Shown here: positions 53,191 to 63,033 of the stretch, piece by piece
Position numbering within the stretch: position 1 is the stretch's first letter
Layout of the letters: every line of letters begins with the position of its first letter
Source of the DNA: Geodermatophilus obscurus DSM 43160
GTDB lineage: Bacteria; Actinomycetota; Actinomycetes; Mycobacteriales; Geodermatophilaceae
Length of the DNA stretch: 64,000 nt
Assembly (NCBI RefSeq): GCF_000025345.1
Contig: NC_013757.1
Location: forward strand, 3,596,001-3,660,000
Reading direction: 5' to 3'
The notes under the pieces: model-generated
What the model was told of the DNA's origin: nothing
The model's database searches: none
What the model saw: the letters and a program-made list of their open reading frames with translations, nothing else
Program-made: the position numbers and the translations under genes

Positions 53191-54591
53191 GTGGACCGGA
53201 TGAGTCCGACCGATGCCGGGTTCTACTACGCGGAGAGCGAGAACACGCCGCTCCACGTGGGCTCCGTGGCGGTGTTCGAGGGACCGGCGCCCTCCTACGG
53301 CGACGTCGTGCGGCTGCTGCTCGGCAAGCTCCCGCTGGTCCCCCGCTACCGGCAGCGGGTCCGGCGGGTCCCGCTGGACCTGGGCCGGCCGCTGTGGGTC
53401 GACGACCCGCACTTCCAGATCCTGTACCACGTCCGGCACACCGCGGTCCCGAGCCCGGGCGGTGAGGAGCAGCTGCGCAACCTGGCCGGCCGGGTCCTCG
53501 GACAGCGCCTGGACCTCGCCAAGCCGCTGTGGGAGCTGTGGCTGGTCGAGGGCCTGGAGGACGGCCGCTGGGCGCTGATCTCCAAGGTCCACCACTGCAT
53601 GGTCGACGGCATCGCCGGCACCGACCTGATGCAGCTCGTGTTCGACCTCACGCCCGACGCCACGCACGGCGAGCCGCAGGACTGGACCCCGCAGCGCAAC
53701 CCGTCGTCCCTCGAGGTGGTCGCCGGCGCGGTGCAGGACGCCGTCGCCCACCCGCTGCGCGAGCTGACCCGGCTGCCCGGGGCGGGCGGGGTGCGCGGCG
53801 CCGCGCGGGCCGGACGGTCGCTGTTCGCCGGCGTGCCGTCCGTGACCCGCAAGCTGGCCACGCCGACCGCCCGCTCCCTCAACGGGCCGATCGGCCCGCA
53901 CCGGCGGTGGGCCTGGTCCGACGCGGAGTTCGACGAGCTGAAGCGCGTCCGGACGGCGTTCGGCGGCACGGTCAACGACGTCGTCCTCGCCGCCATCACA
54001 GGTGGCTTCCGGGAGCTGCTGGAGCGGCGCGGGTCGCTGCGCGAGGGTCTCGTCGTGCGCTCGCTGGTGCCGATCTCGGTGCGCCGGCCGGGCCAGCGGG
54101 GGCAGCTGGGCAACCAGATCTCGCCGGCCTTCGTCGACCTGCCCGTCGGCGAGCCGGACCCGGTGGCCCGGCTGGCGTCGGTACGCCGGCAGATGGACCG
54201 GCACAAGGAGGTCATGCAGGCCGTCGACGCCCGCTCCATCATCGGGATGGGCGACTTCGTGGCGCCGACGATGCTGTCCCTGGGCGTGCGCGCCGCGATG
54301 TCGGCCGGGCAGATGTGGTGCCAGGCGGTCACCACCAACGTGCCCGGGCCACGGGTGCCGCTGTACGTGCTGGGCCGGCGGATGTGCTCCGCGCACGCCT
54401 ACGTGCCGATCGCCGGTGGCATCCGGGTGTCCATCGGGATCTTCTCCTACCTCCGGACGATGACCTTCGGCATCAACGCCGACTTCGACGCCTTCCCTGA
54501 CGTCGACGTCCTCTCCGGGGGCATCCGGCGCGGCATCGACGAGCTGGTCGCCGCTGCCGGGGACGCCGCCCCCTCCCCCGCGGCCGGCTGA
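53191..54591 (+). CDS. Wax ester synthase/diacylglycerol acyltransferase (WS/DGAT)
   Basis: 466-aa acyltransferase that joins acyl-CoA to a fatty alcohol or diacylglycerol, making storage lipids at the membrane. The active-site motif HHCMVDG is at residues 134-140 (HHxxxDG). Family blocks PLWELWLVEGLEDGRWALIS, NDVVLAAITGGFRELL and TNVPGPRVPLYVLG are present. The start is GTG 53191, because GGAGGGAG lies just upstream; the ORF begins at 53152. Followed by an epimerase gene in the same direction. Confidence 0.92.
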   Translation: MDRMSPTDAGFYYAESENTPLHVGSVAVFEGPAPSYGDVVRLLLGKLPLVPRYRQRVRRVPLDLGRPLWVDDPHFQILYHVRHTAVPSPGGEEQLRNLAGRVLGQRLDLAKPLWELWLVEGLEDGRWALISKVHHCMVDGIAGTDLMQLVFDLTPDATHGEPQDWTPQRNPSSLEVVAGAVQDAVAHPLRELTRLPGAGGVRGAARAGRSLFAGVPSVTRKLATPTARSLNGPIGPHRRWAWSDAEFDELKRVRTAFGGTVNDVVLAAITGGFRELLERRGSLREGLVVRSLVPISVRRPGQRGQLGNQISPAFVDLPVGEPDPVARLASVRRQMDRHKEVMQAVDARSIIGMGDFVAPTMLSLGVRAAMSAGQMWCQAVTTNVPGPRVPLYVLGRRMCSAHAYVPIAGGIRVSIGIFSYLRTMTFGINADFDAFPDVDVLSGGIRRGIDELVAAAGDAAPSPAAG

Positions 54592-54628
54592 CCGGTTGGC
54601 CGCCGCGCCGGTCGGGTAGCCGGTCGGC

Positions 54629-55627
54629 GTGGCAGCCCCCGAGTCCGACCTCACCGTCGCCGTCACCGGTCCCACGGGGACCTTCGGCGCCGGCCTCGTC
54701 CCGCTCCTGCAGGCCGACGGCCGCGTGCGGCGCATCGTCGGCATCGCCCGCCGGCCGTTCGACCCGGCCGAGCGGGGCTGGACGAAGATGGAGTACCGGC
54801 GCGGGGACGTCCGCGACCCGTCCGCGCTGCAGGAGGCGTTCGCCGGCGCCGACGTCGTCGTCCACCTGGCCTTCCTCATCACCGGCAACGCCTCCCGCGA
54901 GACCACCCGGGCGATCAACGTCGACGGCACGCTCAACGTCTTCCGCGCCGCCGCGGCCGCCGGCGCCCGGCGCTTCGTCTACGCCTCGTCGGTCGCCGCC
55001 TACGGCTGGCACCCGGACAACCCCGAGCGCATCGCCGAGGACTGGCCGGTGCGCCCCGCCGCCCGGCTGTTCTACGCGCAGGAGAAGGCCGAGCTCGAGC
55101 AGCTGCTCGACGCCGAGTCGGCCACCACGCCCGGTCTCGCGCTGTACCTGCTGCGCCCGCCGATCGTCCTGGGGCCGAACGCCGTCGGCGCCAAGGACGT
55201 CCTGCCCGGCCCGCTGGCGCCGATCGGCCGCCGGCTGTTCGGCCGCCCGCGGCGGCTCCCGGTGAGCGTCCCGGTGGTGACGCCGGAGTTCCGGCTGCAG
55301 TTCGTGCACCAGGAGGACGTCGGCCGGGCGCTGCAGTTGTGCGTCGTCGCCGCCGGCCCGCCCGGCGCCTACAACATCGCCGGGGACGGCGTGCTGACCG
55401 CGGCCGACGTCGCCCGGGAGTTCGGCGCGCTGCCGATCCCGGTGCCCGCCGCCCCGGCCCAGCTCGCCGCCCGCGCGGTGGCCCGGCTGCCGTTCCTGCC
55501 GCCGGCCGCCGAGTGGGTGGAGGCGGCCAGCCGTCCGGTGATCATGGACACCGCCAAGGCCAAGCAGCAGCTGGGCTGGCGGCCCCGCTACACCGGGTGG
55601 GAGGCGCTGCGGGACACCCTGCGGTGA
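54629..55627 (+). CDS. NAD-dependent epimerase/dehydratase (extended SDR)
   Basis: 332-aa Rossmann-fold enzyme, GTG 54629. The glycine motif VTGPTGTFGAGLVPLLQ is a slightly altered TGxxGxxG. RRGDVRDPSALQEAFAGADV and VHLAFLI follow, with SSVAAYGWH and the active-site pair YAQEKAELEQLL (Tyr-x-x-x-Lys). Substrate unknown: nucleotide sugar or a 3-beta-hydroxysteroid-like lipid, the latter favoured by the adjacent wax-ester synthase. 37-bp gap from that gene. Confidence 0.87.
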   Translation: MAAPESDLTVAVTGPTGTFGAGLVPLLQADGRVRRIVGIARRPFDPAERGWTKMEYRRGDVRDPSALQEAFAGADVVVHLAFLITGNASRETTRAINVDGTLNVFRAAAAAGARRFVYASSVAAYGWHPDNPERIAEDWPVRPAARLFYAQEKAELEQLLDAESATTPGLALYLLRPPIVLGPNAVGAKDVLPGPLAPIGRRLFGRPRRLPVSVPVVTPEFRLQFVHQEDVGRALQLCVVAAGPPGAYNIAGDGVLTAADVAREFGALPIPVPAAPAQLAARAVARLPFLPPAAEWVEAASRPVIMDTAKAKQQLGWRPRYTGWEALRDTLR

Positions 55628-55645
55628 GGAAGGGCCCGGGGAGGC

Positions 55646-56560
55646 CTACGGCGTCGGGACCACCGACGGCAGCCAGGCCAGCACGTGCTCGGCCAGCAGC
55701 CCGGGGCACTGCAGCTGCGGCACGTGCCCGACGCCGGACAGCTCGACGTAGCCCCAGTCCGGGTGCCGGCGCGCGACGTCGCGCGCCACGGACACCGGCA
55801 CCAGGCGGTCGCGGTCGCCGTGCACCAGCAGCACCGGCACCTGCACGCCCGCCATCGCCCGGCGCACCAGCCGCGGGTCGGCCAGCAGCAGGAGCAGCGA
55901 GCGCGCCGCGGTGAGGAACGCGCGGTCCATGCCCGCGACGTCCCGCCGCTCGTCGACCAGCGCGACGGAGCGGTCGATCAGCGACGACGGGACGTCGTCG
56001 GGGTCGACGCCGCACAGTTCCAGCATCTCCCGGACCGTGCCGCGCGCACCGAGCCTGCGGCGACGGCCGGCCAGGTAGCGCTGGCCCGCGCCGGGCAGCG
56101 CGTAGAGCCCGAACGCCGCCGCGACCCGGGGGTCCGGTCGCCCCCGCGGACCAGGCAGCGCCGCGTCGACCAGCACCAGCCCGCTCACCTTCGCCGGCGA
56201 GTGCTGCGCCTCGAGGACCGAGACCATCCCGCCCATCGAGTTGCCGACCAGCACCACCGGCCCGCCGGTCACCTCCCGCACGAAGCGGTCGAGCACCACC
56301 ACGTTGTCCCGCACGTTCGCCGTCCGCTGCTCCGGCTCGCTGCGGCCGAAACCGGGCAGGTCGAGGGCGTGCACCCGGGCGTGCGGGGTCAGCAGCGGGG
56401 CGAACAGGTCCCAGTTGAGGTGCGAGCCGCCCAGGCCGTGCACCAGGACGACGATCGGCCCGTCCGCGCGGCCGCCGAAGTCGACGTGGTGCACCGGGCC
56501 GTCGATGTCCACGGTGCGGCTGTGCCCGGGGCTGCCCGCGGCGTCGGTCTGGGCGTCCAT
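55646..56560 (-). CDS. Alpha/beta hydrolase
   Basis: 304-aa serine hydrolase, ATG 56560. Strand VVLVHGLGGSHLNWDLFAPL, ALDLPGFGRSEPE, nucleophile elbow GNSMGGMVSVLEA, the acid residue in VHGDRDRLVPVSVA and His in LSGVGHVPQLQCP. The pattern resembles epoxide-hydrolase or haloalkane-dehalogenase relatives, but no specific substrate can be assigned. It faces the epimerase gene convergently and is divergent from the next lipase-like gene; the 183-bp spacer between those starts contains a GTGTGTCACAC palindrome near 56619. Confidence 0.88.
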   Translation of the reverse strand: MDAQTDAAGSPGHSRTVDIDGPVHHVDFGGRADGPIVVLVHGLGGSHLNWDLFAPLLTPHARVHALDLPGFGRSEPEQRTANVRDNVVVLDRFVREVTGGPVVLVGNSMGGMVSVLEAQHSPAKVSGLVLVDAALPGPRGRPDPRVAAAFGLYALPGAGQRYLAGRRRRLGARGTVREMLELCGVDPDDVPSSLIDRSVALVDERRDVAGMDRAFLTAARSLLLLLADPRLVRRAMAGVQVPVLLVHGDRDRLVPVSVARDVARRHPDWGYVELSGVGHVPQLQCPGLLAEHVLAWLPSVVPTP

Positions 56561-56743
56561 GTCCGTACCGTGCCACGGCCCTGTCCCCGCCTGCCCTCCA
56601 GGGCCCGGGTCGACGGGGTGTGTCACACGGCACAGCCACACTGCCGATGGGTGTATCAGGCACCGCTCCGGAGTGTCAGGAGCGGTAGCCCGTGGTACCT
56701 GGGTGCGGGCCGCCCACGGAGGCCGGCTGACGAGGAGGACGAC

Positions 56744-57538
56744 GTGACGCGAGGCGACGGACCGGCGCTGCCGCTGTACCTGACCGAACCGGGCCGGGCG
56801 GTGGCCGACTTCGGGCTGTACCTGGCGGCACGACCGCTCCTGCCGCGACTGCCGCAGGGCGACGGGCACCCGGTGCTGGTGCTCCCGGGGTTCCTCACCG
56901 ACGACACGTCGACGAGGGTGCTCCGCGCGACGCTGCGCCGGCTGGGCTACCGCGTCCACGGCTGGCGCCTGGGCCGCAACATCGGCCCCACGGGCGCCTG
57001 CGTGGCCGGGATGCGGGACCGGATCGACGACCTCAGCGACCGCTACGGCCGGCCGCTGTCCCTCGTCGGCTGGAGCCTGGGTGGCATCTTCGCCCGCGAC
57101 CTGGCCCGACGGACGCCGGACTCGGTCCGGCAGGTGGTCACCCTGGGCAGCCCCATCCGGCTCAACCGGCACAGCCAGAGCCGGGCGTCGCGGGCCTTCG
57201 ACCGGTACGCGCACCTGCACGTCGAGCACCGCTCGCTGCCGCTGGAGCCCGACGGCTCGCCGCTGCCGGTGCCCACCACGTCGATCTACTCGCACTACGA
57301 CGGCATCGTGCACTGGCAGACCTGTCTGGAGACCCCCGGCGAGCGGTGCGAGAACATCGCCGTGATGGCCAGCCACCTGGGCCTGGGCCACCACCCGGCC
57401 GCCCTCTGGGCGATCGCCGACCGGCTCGCCCAGCCGGAGGGCACCTGGCGGCCGTTCAAGCCCCCGGTGTTCCTCCGCCCGGCCTTCCCGCGCCCCGACG
57501 TCCCCGCGCCGTTGGTCGAGGCAGCCACCGCGGCCTGA
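56744..57538 (+). CDS. Lipase-like alpha/beta hydrolase (PGAP1/triacylglycerol-lipase type)
   Basis: 264-aa serine hydrolase, GTG 56744 with GAGGAGGA upstream. VLVLPGFLTDDTSTRVLRAT begins the fold. The nucleophile elbow is GWSLGGIFARDLA, and a second block VRQVVTLGSPIRL is typical of PGAP1/lipase-like proteins. SIYSHYDGIVHWQ supplies the acid region and SHLGLGHHPAALW the His. Likely acts on a lipid ester. Paired divergently with another hydrolase and close to the wax-ester synthase, forming a small lipid-hydrolase neighbourhood. Confidence 0.87.
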   Translation: MTRGDGPALPLYLTEPGRAVADFGLYLAARPLLPRLPQGDGHPVLVLPGFLTDDTSTRVLRATLRRLGYRVHGWRLGRNIGPTGACVAGMRDRIDDLSDRYGRPLSLVGWSLGGIFARDLARRTPDSVRQVVTLGSPIRLNRHSQSRASRAFDRYAHLHVEHRSLPLEPDGSPLPVPTTSIYSHYDGIVHWQTCLETPGERCENIAVMASHLGLGHHPAALWAIADRLAQPEGTWRPFKPPVFLRPAFPRPDVPAPLVEAATAA

Positions 57539-57880
57539 GCGACGATCAGCCGGCCGGAAAGCGGTCCACCACCTCCCCCGGAGAAGGCGCCGATCGCCGC
57601 CCACGGATGGCAGGCGCGGGCGTCCTGGACGGCGAGCTCACCTGCCGGGAAGGACAACGCCAGCGCATTCGGCGCCTCCGGCCCAACGAGGACGTCGTCC
57701 GCCCTGGCCACCACGAGCAGCGGACCGATCACCCGTGCTCGCCGCTCCGCCAAGTCGGCCAACGGTCGACGGAGACCGCGGCGGTCCAGCGTCCGGCGCA
57801 CGTGCTCTTGTCCCGGCGGTCCGAGCCGTTTACGCCAGCGGTACCACCGCGTGGTCGTAGGCGCTGAAGGTGGCGCATTA
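57539..57880. other. Intergenic stretch left of the IS, possible gene remnant
   Basis: 342 bp with no supported gene. A minus frame (PLLVVARADDVLVGPEAPNA and ALSFPAGELAVQDA) has coding-like composition but no recognised family and no clear start, so it may be the end of a gene cut by the IS. Confidence 0.35.
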
Positions 57881-58763
57881 CAACTCGTTTCAGAACGACC
57901 GAAGCCGGCGGTAGCAGATCAAGGCGCAGGCCAGTTGCATCAGCCCGAGGTGGATGTCGGCGCGGCGTTCATACCGGGTGCGTAGCCGCTTGAACGCGTG
58001 CAGCCAGGCGAAGCTTCGTTCGACCACCCAGCGCTGCTTGCCCAGACCCGAGCCGTGGGCGACGCCGCGGCGGGCGATCCGCGGAGTGATGCCGCGAGCG
58101 CGCAGCCGGCGACGGTAGATGTCGTGGTCGTAGCCGCGGTCGGCGAACAGCTCGCGCGGTCGACGACGCGGCCGACCGCGCCGACCCCTAATCGGCGGCA
58201 CCGCGTCGACCAGCGGGATGAGCTGGGTGACGTCGTTGCGGTTGCCGCCGGTCAGCGTGACGGCCAGCGGGATGCCGTCGGCGTCGCAGATCAGGTGGTG
58301 CTTGGAGCCGGGGCGTCCGCGGTCGACCGGTGAGGGGCCGACCTGGTCCCCCCTTTGAGTGCCCGGATGTGGGAGCCGTCGACCGCGCAGCGGTCCAGGT
58401 CCAACTCGCCGGCCGCGCGCAGCTCGGCGAGCAGCAGCTCGTGCAGCGCCGGCCACACGCCGGCTTCGGTCCAGTCGCGCAGCCGCCGCCAGCAGGTCAC
58501 CCCGGAGCAGCCGACCAGCGACGTGGGCAGTTGGTTCCAGGTGATGCCGGTCTTGAGCACGAACATGATCCCGGCGAGTGCGGCGCGGTCATCGATCGGC
58601 CGTCGCCCCGGATAGCGGTGGCGGCGGGGCTTCGGTGGTGGCAGCAGCGAAGCGATCCGCTGCCACAGCCCGTCGGGGACAAGCTCCTCGATCACCCAGG
58701 CCAGCCTGCTCAGACTGGCCACGTCCTACGGCAGCCACGCCGAGGTCATAGTGAAACGACTTG
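57881..58763. mobile_element. IS5-family insertion sequence (IS427-like)
   Basis: About 883 bp. The ends read CAACTCGTTTCA (left) and, on the complement, CAAGTCGTTTCA (right), giving imperfect inverted repeats of about 19 bp. The 3-bp sequence TTA flanks both ends (57878-57880 and 58764-58766) as a likely target duplication. It contains one transposase in two overlapping frames. The preserved flanking duplication suggests a recent insertion. Confidence 0.85.
57890..58722 (-). CDS. IS5-type transposase made by -1 frameshift (two frames)
   Basis: The first frame starts at about 58722 (MASLSRLAWVIEELVPDG) and carries an N-terminal DUF4096-like region and the first Asp (RCAVDGSHIRALKGG). At the run AAAGGGGGG near 58350 the conserved frame moves by -1 and continues DQVGPSPVDRGRPG. 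The catalytic domain follows with LFADRGYDHD (second Asp) and RWVVERSFAWLHAFKRL (Glu), ending at 57890. IS427-group elements of the IS5 family are known to use such a programmed frameshift, so the gene is probably functional. Confidence 0.85.
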
Positions 58764-59614
58764 TTAGTGGGGCGCGGCCCGACTCATTGCCGAGCGCGGA
58801 CCGCGACAACGACTGGATCCGAGGCGCGGTCGCCCCAGCAGCGCTTCGACGCCCGTCGGCTGACCGGTCCGGCCACGTCCGTCGGCGAGGTCACCAGCAC
58901 GAGCCAGTCCTATCGGTGCGGCACCGGGCCGCCCACGTAAGCGCCAGCTTGCGATCGCTCGAGTGCGCGACCATGGCAAGCCGCTGCCGAGGTGCGTGCA
59001 CAGCGCGTCGACGTCCTGCTCCTGGCACCAATATCAGTACAAGCCATCCGCTGAGTGGTCAGGCGAGGCTGCTACCGATGTCGGGCGGCGGCACCACAGC
59101 CGCCGCCCGACGGCGAGCCGGCCGAGTCGCCGAGACAGTCGGCTACCAGGCCGAGCCGCTGGCGAAAGGCGTCGGCGGCGCGTCGGCAGGGCTGACGACG
59201 TCATGGTGAACGGCGTGCCGTACGTGGCGACGTGGATGAGCACGGACGCCAACGCGAGCGCCGTCCCCCGAGGGCGCCGCATGTCGACATGTCGCCGCTT
59301 TGAGTGCGTCAAGACAGCGACATGCGGACGGCGACGTCTAGCGTGCTGGGCGGACGTCGGCGCCGCCGAGGCGGTGCCTATCGGAAGCACCGCGACGGGC
59401 CCACTCATGACGATCGCAGCGCGTCTGAGGATTGCTGCAGGGTCGGCTTCCTCGGCGGGCCGTCCGACCACGGCCGGGTCGGGGGGCACGACGGCGCCCC
59501 CCGACCCGGCAGCAGGTCCGTCCTGGAGGGACCGCGCCGGGCGGCGACCTATGTCCACGGTGCATCTCACGGCGCCATCATCTGTTCCGAGTCACTCGGG
59601 GGGAGGTCGACGTC
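58764..59614. other. Long stretch without a supported gene
   Basis: 851 bp between the IS and the TPR protein. ORFs exist in several frames, but none shows family features or a convincing start. Around 59274-59333 there is a short inverted repeat (CCGCATGTCG / CGACATGCGG) and a nearby TAGCGT that could be promoter elements for the TPR gene. Confidence 0.4.
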
Positions 59615-62600
59615 GTGGCCGCCGAATCACCGCACAGTCGCGATGACGCGATGGATCGAGGTCCGGGCCCGGCAGTCCCTCACAGCCCATCGGCCGACGA
59701 CAGCGGAGGCGCCAGCGCACGTCCACGTCCAACGCGCGCAGGACGCGTCGCCGTCGCGCTCGGCGCGATCGGTCTCGCGGCGGTCCTCGGGCTCGGACCC
59801 GTCAGCCACCTGGCCACCGCGGAGCCACCCGCCCTCGACGGCTCGTCGACGAGTGTGAGTGACGGCCAGATCCACGGCGACACCGCCCCCACCGTCCAGG
59901 ATCTCCCGATGGGACTGCGAGACGGGACGAACATCCGCACCGCCGAGGACATCCAGCCGTACGCCGTCGCTGCCCTGGGTGTGTCTGGCGCGGACCGGTT
60001 CATGACCGTCCTGCGCTCCCCCGAGGACCTGGCCATCGTCTTCGAGGACGACGACGACGTTACCGAGCGCTATCCTTACCAGCACCTGACCCTGGACCCG
60101 ATCCTCGACGCCTCGCTGAGCCGAAGCTCCGCAGTTGAGGCTGCCGCGCTCGGGGCCGCACTGACGCTGCTGGCAGCCCGGCCGGACGAAGGGGTCGACA
60201 GCGCGCCCGCCGCCTTCGCGGTGCTGCTCCGGGCCGCGCGGGCCGGGAGCTGTCCCGCGCAGTTGAACCTTTTGCTGCTGCTGGCCGCCGACGTGAACAC
60301 GACCCCCGCGATCCTCGCGGCGGAGCAGCAGCAGGCCAACGCCGCCTGTCCCGGCGACCCGACAGCCGACTGGCTGGTCGGCCAGCGACAGCTGAGGTAC
60401 GACCCGGTGGCTCCGCCGTCCTCGGACGGAGAGCTCCGCTCGACCCGGACGCCGGACGGCGTCGCCACGATGCAGCAGCTCGTCGCTCGCAACCCGACGA
60501 GCGTCGCCGCGCTGACCGGGCTCGGTGACGCCTACCTGAGCGCCGCCATGTACCTCGCGGACTCTCAACCCTTCTCGGCTCGCAACTTCTTTTGGCAGGC
60601 CCGGGACGCCTACGACTCGGCGGTGCAGCACGGCGGTCGCCAGGCAGCCGCTCCGGGGCTGGCACGTGCGCTCATCGGATTGGGGGACCCCGAGGCGGCG
60701 GCCCGGCTGCTGGAGCCGCTGGCTCGCGAGAACGTTGCCCCCGGCCCCCTCCTCGAGGTCCTCGTCGCAGCTCAGGAGGCCGCGGGGACCTTCGACCGCG
60801 CCGAGCTCACCGCGCGGAGGCTGGCCGACCTGGGACCGGCGGCATATCCGGACGCCCGCGCATTGATCCCCGTCCCCCAGGGCACGTACCGGGCCGCGAC
60901 TCTCCAGGACACCTCACCGGCGCTCTCCCTCGGAGCGGACCGGCTCTCGCCGTTCACCGAGTTCGTGGTCGAGATCCCCATAGGAGGCGGCGCGGACGTG
61001 GTCGACAACTCGTTCATCCCGACGTTTCGAGAGGACGACAACCTGACCGGGACCTACGGCGCCTGCGCGGAGTGGAGCTGGCGGCGGGACGCGGTGCTGG
61101 CCGGCCATGCGGAGCGCGCGCTGGAGGACTGGCCCGAGGAATTCGTCGGGGCTCGGCCCGGGTTCCAGGACGGATGCGTGGTAATCAGCGGCGACTCACT
61201 CCGAGCCGTCGCAGAGCGGGACACGAACGGCTCGACGAGGACCGACCTTCTCACCGACGAGATAGCCGACGCCCACCAGAACCTGCTCCGGTGGGCCGGC
61301 GACCTCCCGGCTGCCCGGGAGGTCGCCGAAAAGTGGCAGGCCCGACGAGGAGACGGCAGCGCACTCCCCACGGTCCGTGTCGCCGAGATCGCGTTCCTCC
61401 AGGATCGCTTCGACGACGCTGCCGCTGCCTTCGACCAGGCCGCCCGCCGCGAGCGGCTGTCTGACTGGAGCAACGATCTGGCCGTGTTCGAGGCGGACCT
61501 GGGCCGCGGCGCCGCGCTCGCCGCGGCCGGGCGGGAGTCGGAGGCGGAGGCGGTCCTACGGGCGCTCGACCGGCCGGCTACCACGGGTTACGCCTACCAG
61601 TTCGAGTCCGGCTCCCAGGCGACGGCATTGGAGTTCGCCACGGTGTCCTACTACGCCAGCCTGCAGGTCGGTGACCTGGCGCGCCGGGCAGGCCGACTCT
61701 CGGCCGCTCGCGACGACTACGAGCGGGCGCTGTCCTGGCTGCCCCTCTTCGTCAAATCTGACATCTCCGTCGACCACCCCGAGGTGCTGTACAACAACGC
61801 GGCGCTCGCCCATCTAGGGCTGCGAGACTCCACGCGGGCGTCGGACCTGGCGGCACGAGCGCTCGCCGCGGATCCGGACAACCCCGCCTTCCTGATGACC
61901 AGCGGGTTCATCGCGGATCGGCAGCGGCGATTCGGGGTCGCCGCGGAGCACAACCGGGCGGCGCTCCGCAGTGACCCCGGCGCGTACCCCGCGGCCAATG
62001 ATCTGGGGGTCCAGCTCGCTCGCCTAGGGGAGCCGGCGGCGGCTCGGCGCGCCTTCCGTCAAGCCATCGGTGCGCGTCCCGACTACGCACTGGGCTGGTT
62101 CAATCTGGGCGTCCTGGAGTCCTCCGCCGGCCCCGTTCGCCTGCTGTCCGCCCAAGACGCCCTCGGCAGGGCCTATGCGCTTGACCCGACGCTGCGCGAC
62201 CGGCGCCGGGAACTGTTGATCGATGCATCCGTCTACCGGACCGCCCTGGACCTGTCAAAGCCCCTTCCGCCCGCGTGGAGCTTCGCGGACGTGCAGCGAC
62301 GGGCGACGGCGACGTCCGCAGGGCTGCTCGTCACACTCGGCCTGGGGCTGGGGCTGGCCCGAGCCGCCGGCCGGCAGGGGACCCAGTCTGCGCAGGAGTG
62401 GCTGGAACCGCTGCACCAGCGGTTACAACGGATCCCCGGGCTCAGCCGGCTGCGTCATCCCGCGTGGGGGGTCGCCGCGACGGTCGTGACCTTCGTGCTG
62501 GCCGTCCTGCGCCGACCTCCGGGAGTCATCGAATCCGTCGCCTACGTCGCGGGCATCCTCGCGCTGACAGCTGCCGCCATCGGGGTACGCATCGTGGTGG

Positions 62601-62965
62601 CCCGACGCAACCAGCTCTTGGCGGCCCAGGGCACCTGGTTACCCTCGGCCGGCTTCGGCATCGCGACCGGAGCAGCCGGACTTCCCTGGGCTCCGCTCCC
62701 TGTGGTCAAGGCCAAAGACGCCGACGCGCGGTTGCACCTCGCCGCGCCTCTCCTCCTTGCCGTGGCCGCGTTGCTCCTTTTCGTGGAGGCAGCCTGGCTT
62801 CGAACTCCGCTGACCGAGGCATGGGCGCTGGCCGCGCTCACGATGGCCGCGTCCCTTCTGCTCCCCATTGATCCGCTCGATGGCGCCCACACCGGGAAGG
62901 CGGGGGTCGCGGCGACGGCCGGCGTCGTAGCCGGGGCCGTGCTCGTGGCCCTTGGACTGCCCTGA
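59615..62965 (+). CDS. Large TPR-repeat membrane protein with degenerate M50/S2P-like C-terminus
   Basis: About 1116-aa protein; GTG 59615 with GGGGGAGG upstream. A membrane anchor (VAVALGAIGLAAVLGLGPVS, about 45-65) is followed by a large soluble part. TPR-like helical repeats occur about 235-330 and 580-860, for example AEHNRAALRSDPGAYPAAND and ARRAFRQAIGARPDYALGWF. Several further transmembrane helices lie after about residue 890. The end contains LLLPIDPLDG, like the third-ligand motif of membrane metalloproteases (site-2 protease/M50), but no HExxH is found, so protease activity is unlikely. Function unknown; possibly a scaffold or regulated-assembly protein. It lies next to an IS and a tRNA fragment, so it may be mobile cargo. 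Confidence 0.75.
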   Translation: MAAESPHSRDDAMDRGPGPAVPHSPSADDSGGASARPRPTRAGRVAVALGAIGLAAVLGLGPVSHLATAEPPALDGSSTSVSDGQIHGDTAPTVQDLPMGLRDGTNIRTAEDIQPYAVAALGVSGADRFMTVLRSPEDLAIVFEDDDDVTERYPYQHLTLDPILDASLSRSSAVEAAALGAALTLLAARPDEGVDSAPAAFAVLLRAARAGSCPAQLNLLLLLAADVNTTPAILAAEQQQANAACPGDPTADWLVGQRQLRYDPVAPPSSDGELRSTRTPDGVATMQQLVARNPTSVAALTGLGDAYLSAAMYLADSQPFSARNFFWQARDAYDSAVQHGGRQAAAPGLARALIGLGDPEAAARLLEPLARENVAPGPLLEVLVAAQEAAGTFDRAELTARRLADLGPAAYPDARALIPVPQGTYRAATLQDTSPALSLGADRLSPFTEFVVEIPIGGGADVVDNSFIPTFREDDNLTGTYGACAEWSWRRDAVLAGHAERALEDWPEEFVGARPGFQDGCVVISGDSLRAVAERDTNGSTRTDLLTDEIADAHQNLLRWAGDLPAAREVAEKWQARRGDGSALPTVRVAEIAFLQDRFDDAAAAFDQAARRERLSDWSNDLAVFEADLGRGAALAAAGRESEAEAVLRALDRPATTGYAYQFESGSQATALEFATVSYYASLQVGDLARRAGRLSAARDDYERALSWLPLFVKSDISVDHPEVLYNNAALAHLGLRDSTRASDLAARALAADPDNPAFLMTSGFIADRQRRFGVAAEHNRAALRSDPGAYPAANDLGVQLARLGEPAAARRAFRQAIGARPDYALGWFNLGVLESSAGPVRLLSAQDALGRAYALDPTLRDRRRELLIDASVYRTALDLSKPLPPAWSFADVQRRATATSAGLLVTLGLGLGLARAAGRQGTQSAQEWLEPLHQRLQRIPGLSRLRHPAWGVAATVVTFVLAVLRRPPGVIESVAYVAGILALTAAAIGVRIVVARRNQLLAAQGTWLPSAGFGIATGAAGLPWAPLPVVKAKDADARLHLAAPLLLAVAALLLFVEAAWLRTPLTEAWALAALTMAASLLLPIDPLDGAHTGKAGVAATAGVVAGAVLVALGLP

Positions 62966-63033
62966 CCTTGATATGCGGTCGAGGCCGGTGTCCTTTGCGG
63001 GCGTCATCGGCCTTGGTCGCATCTCGGGACGGG

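Noticed and set aside
57541-57880. A minus-strand coding sequence with coding-like composition
   Set aside because: No start, no family match and cut by the IS; kept only as a possible remnant in the intergenic note.
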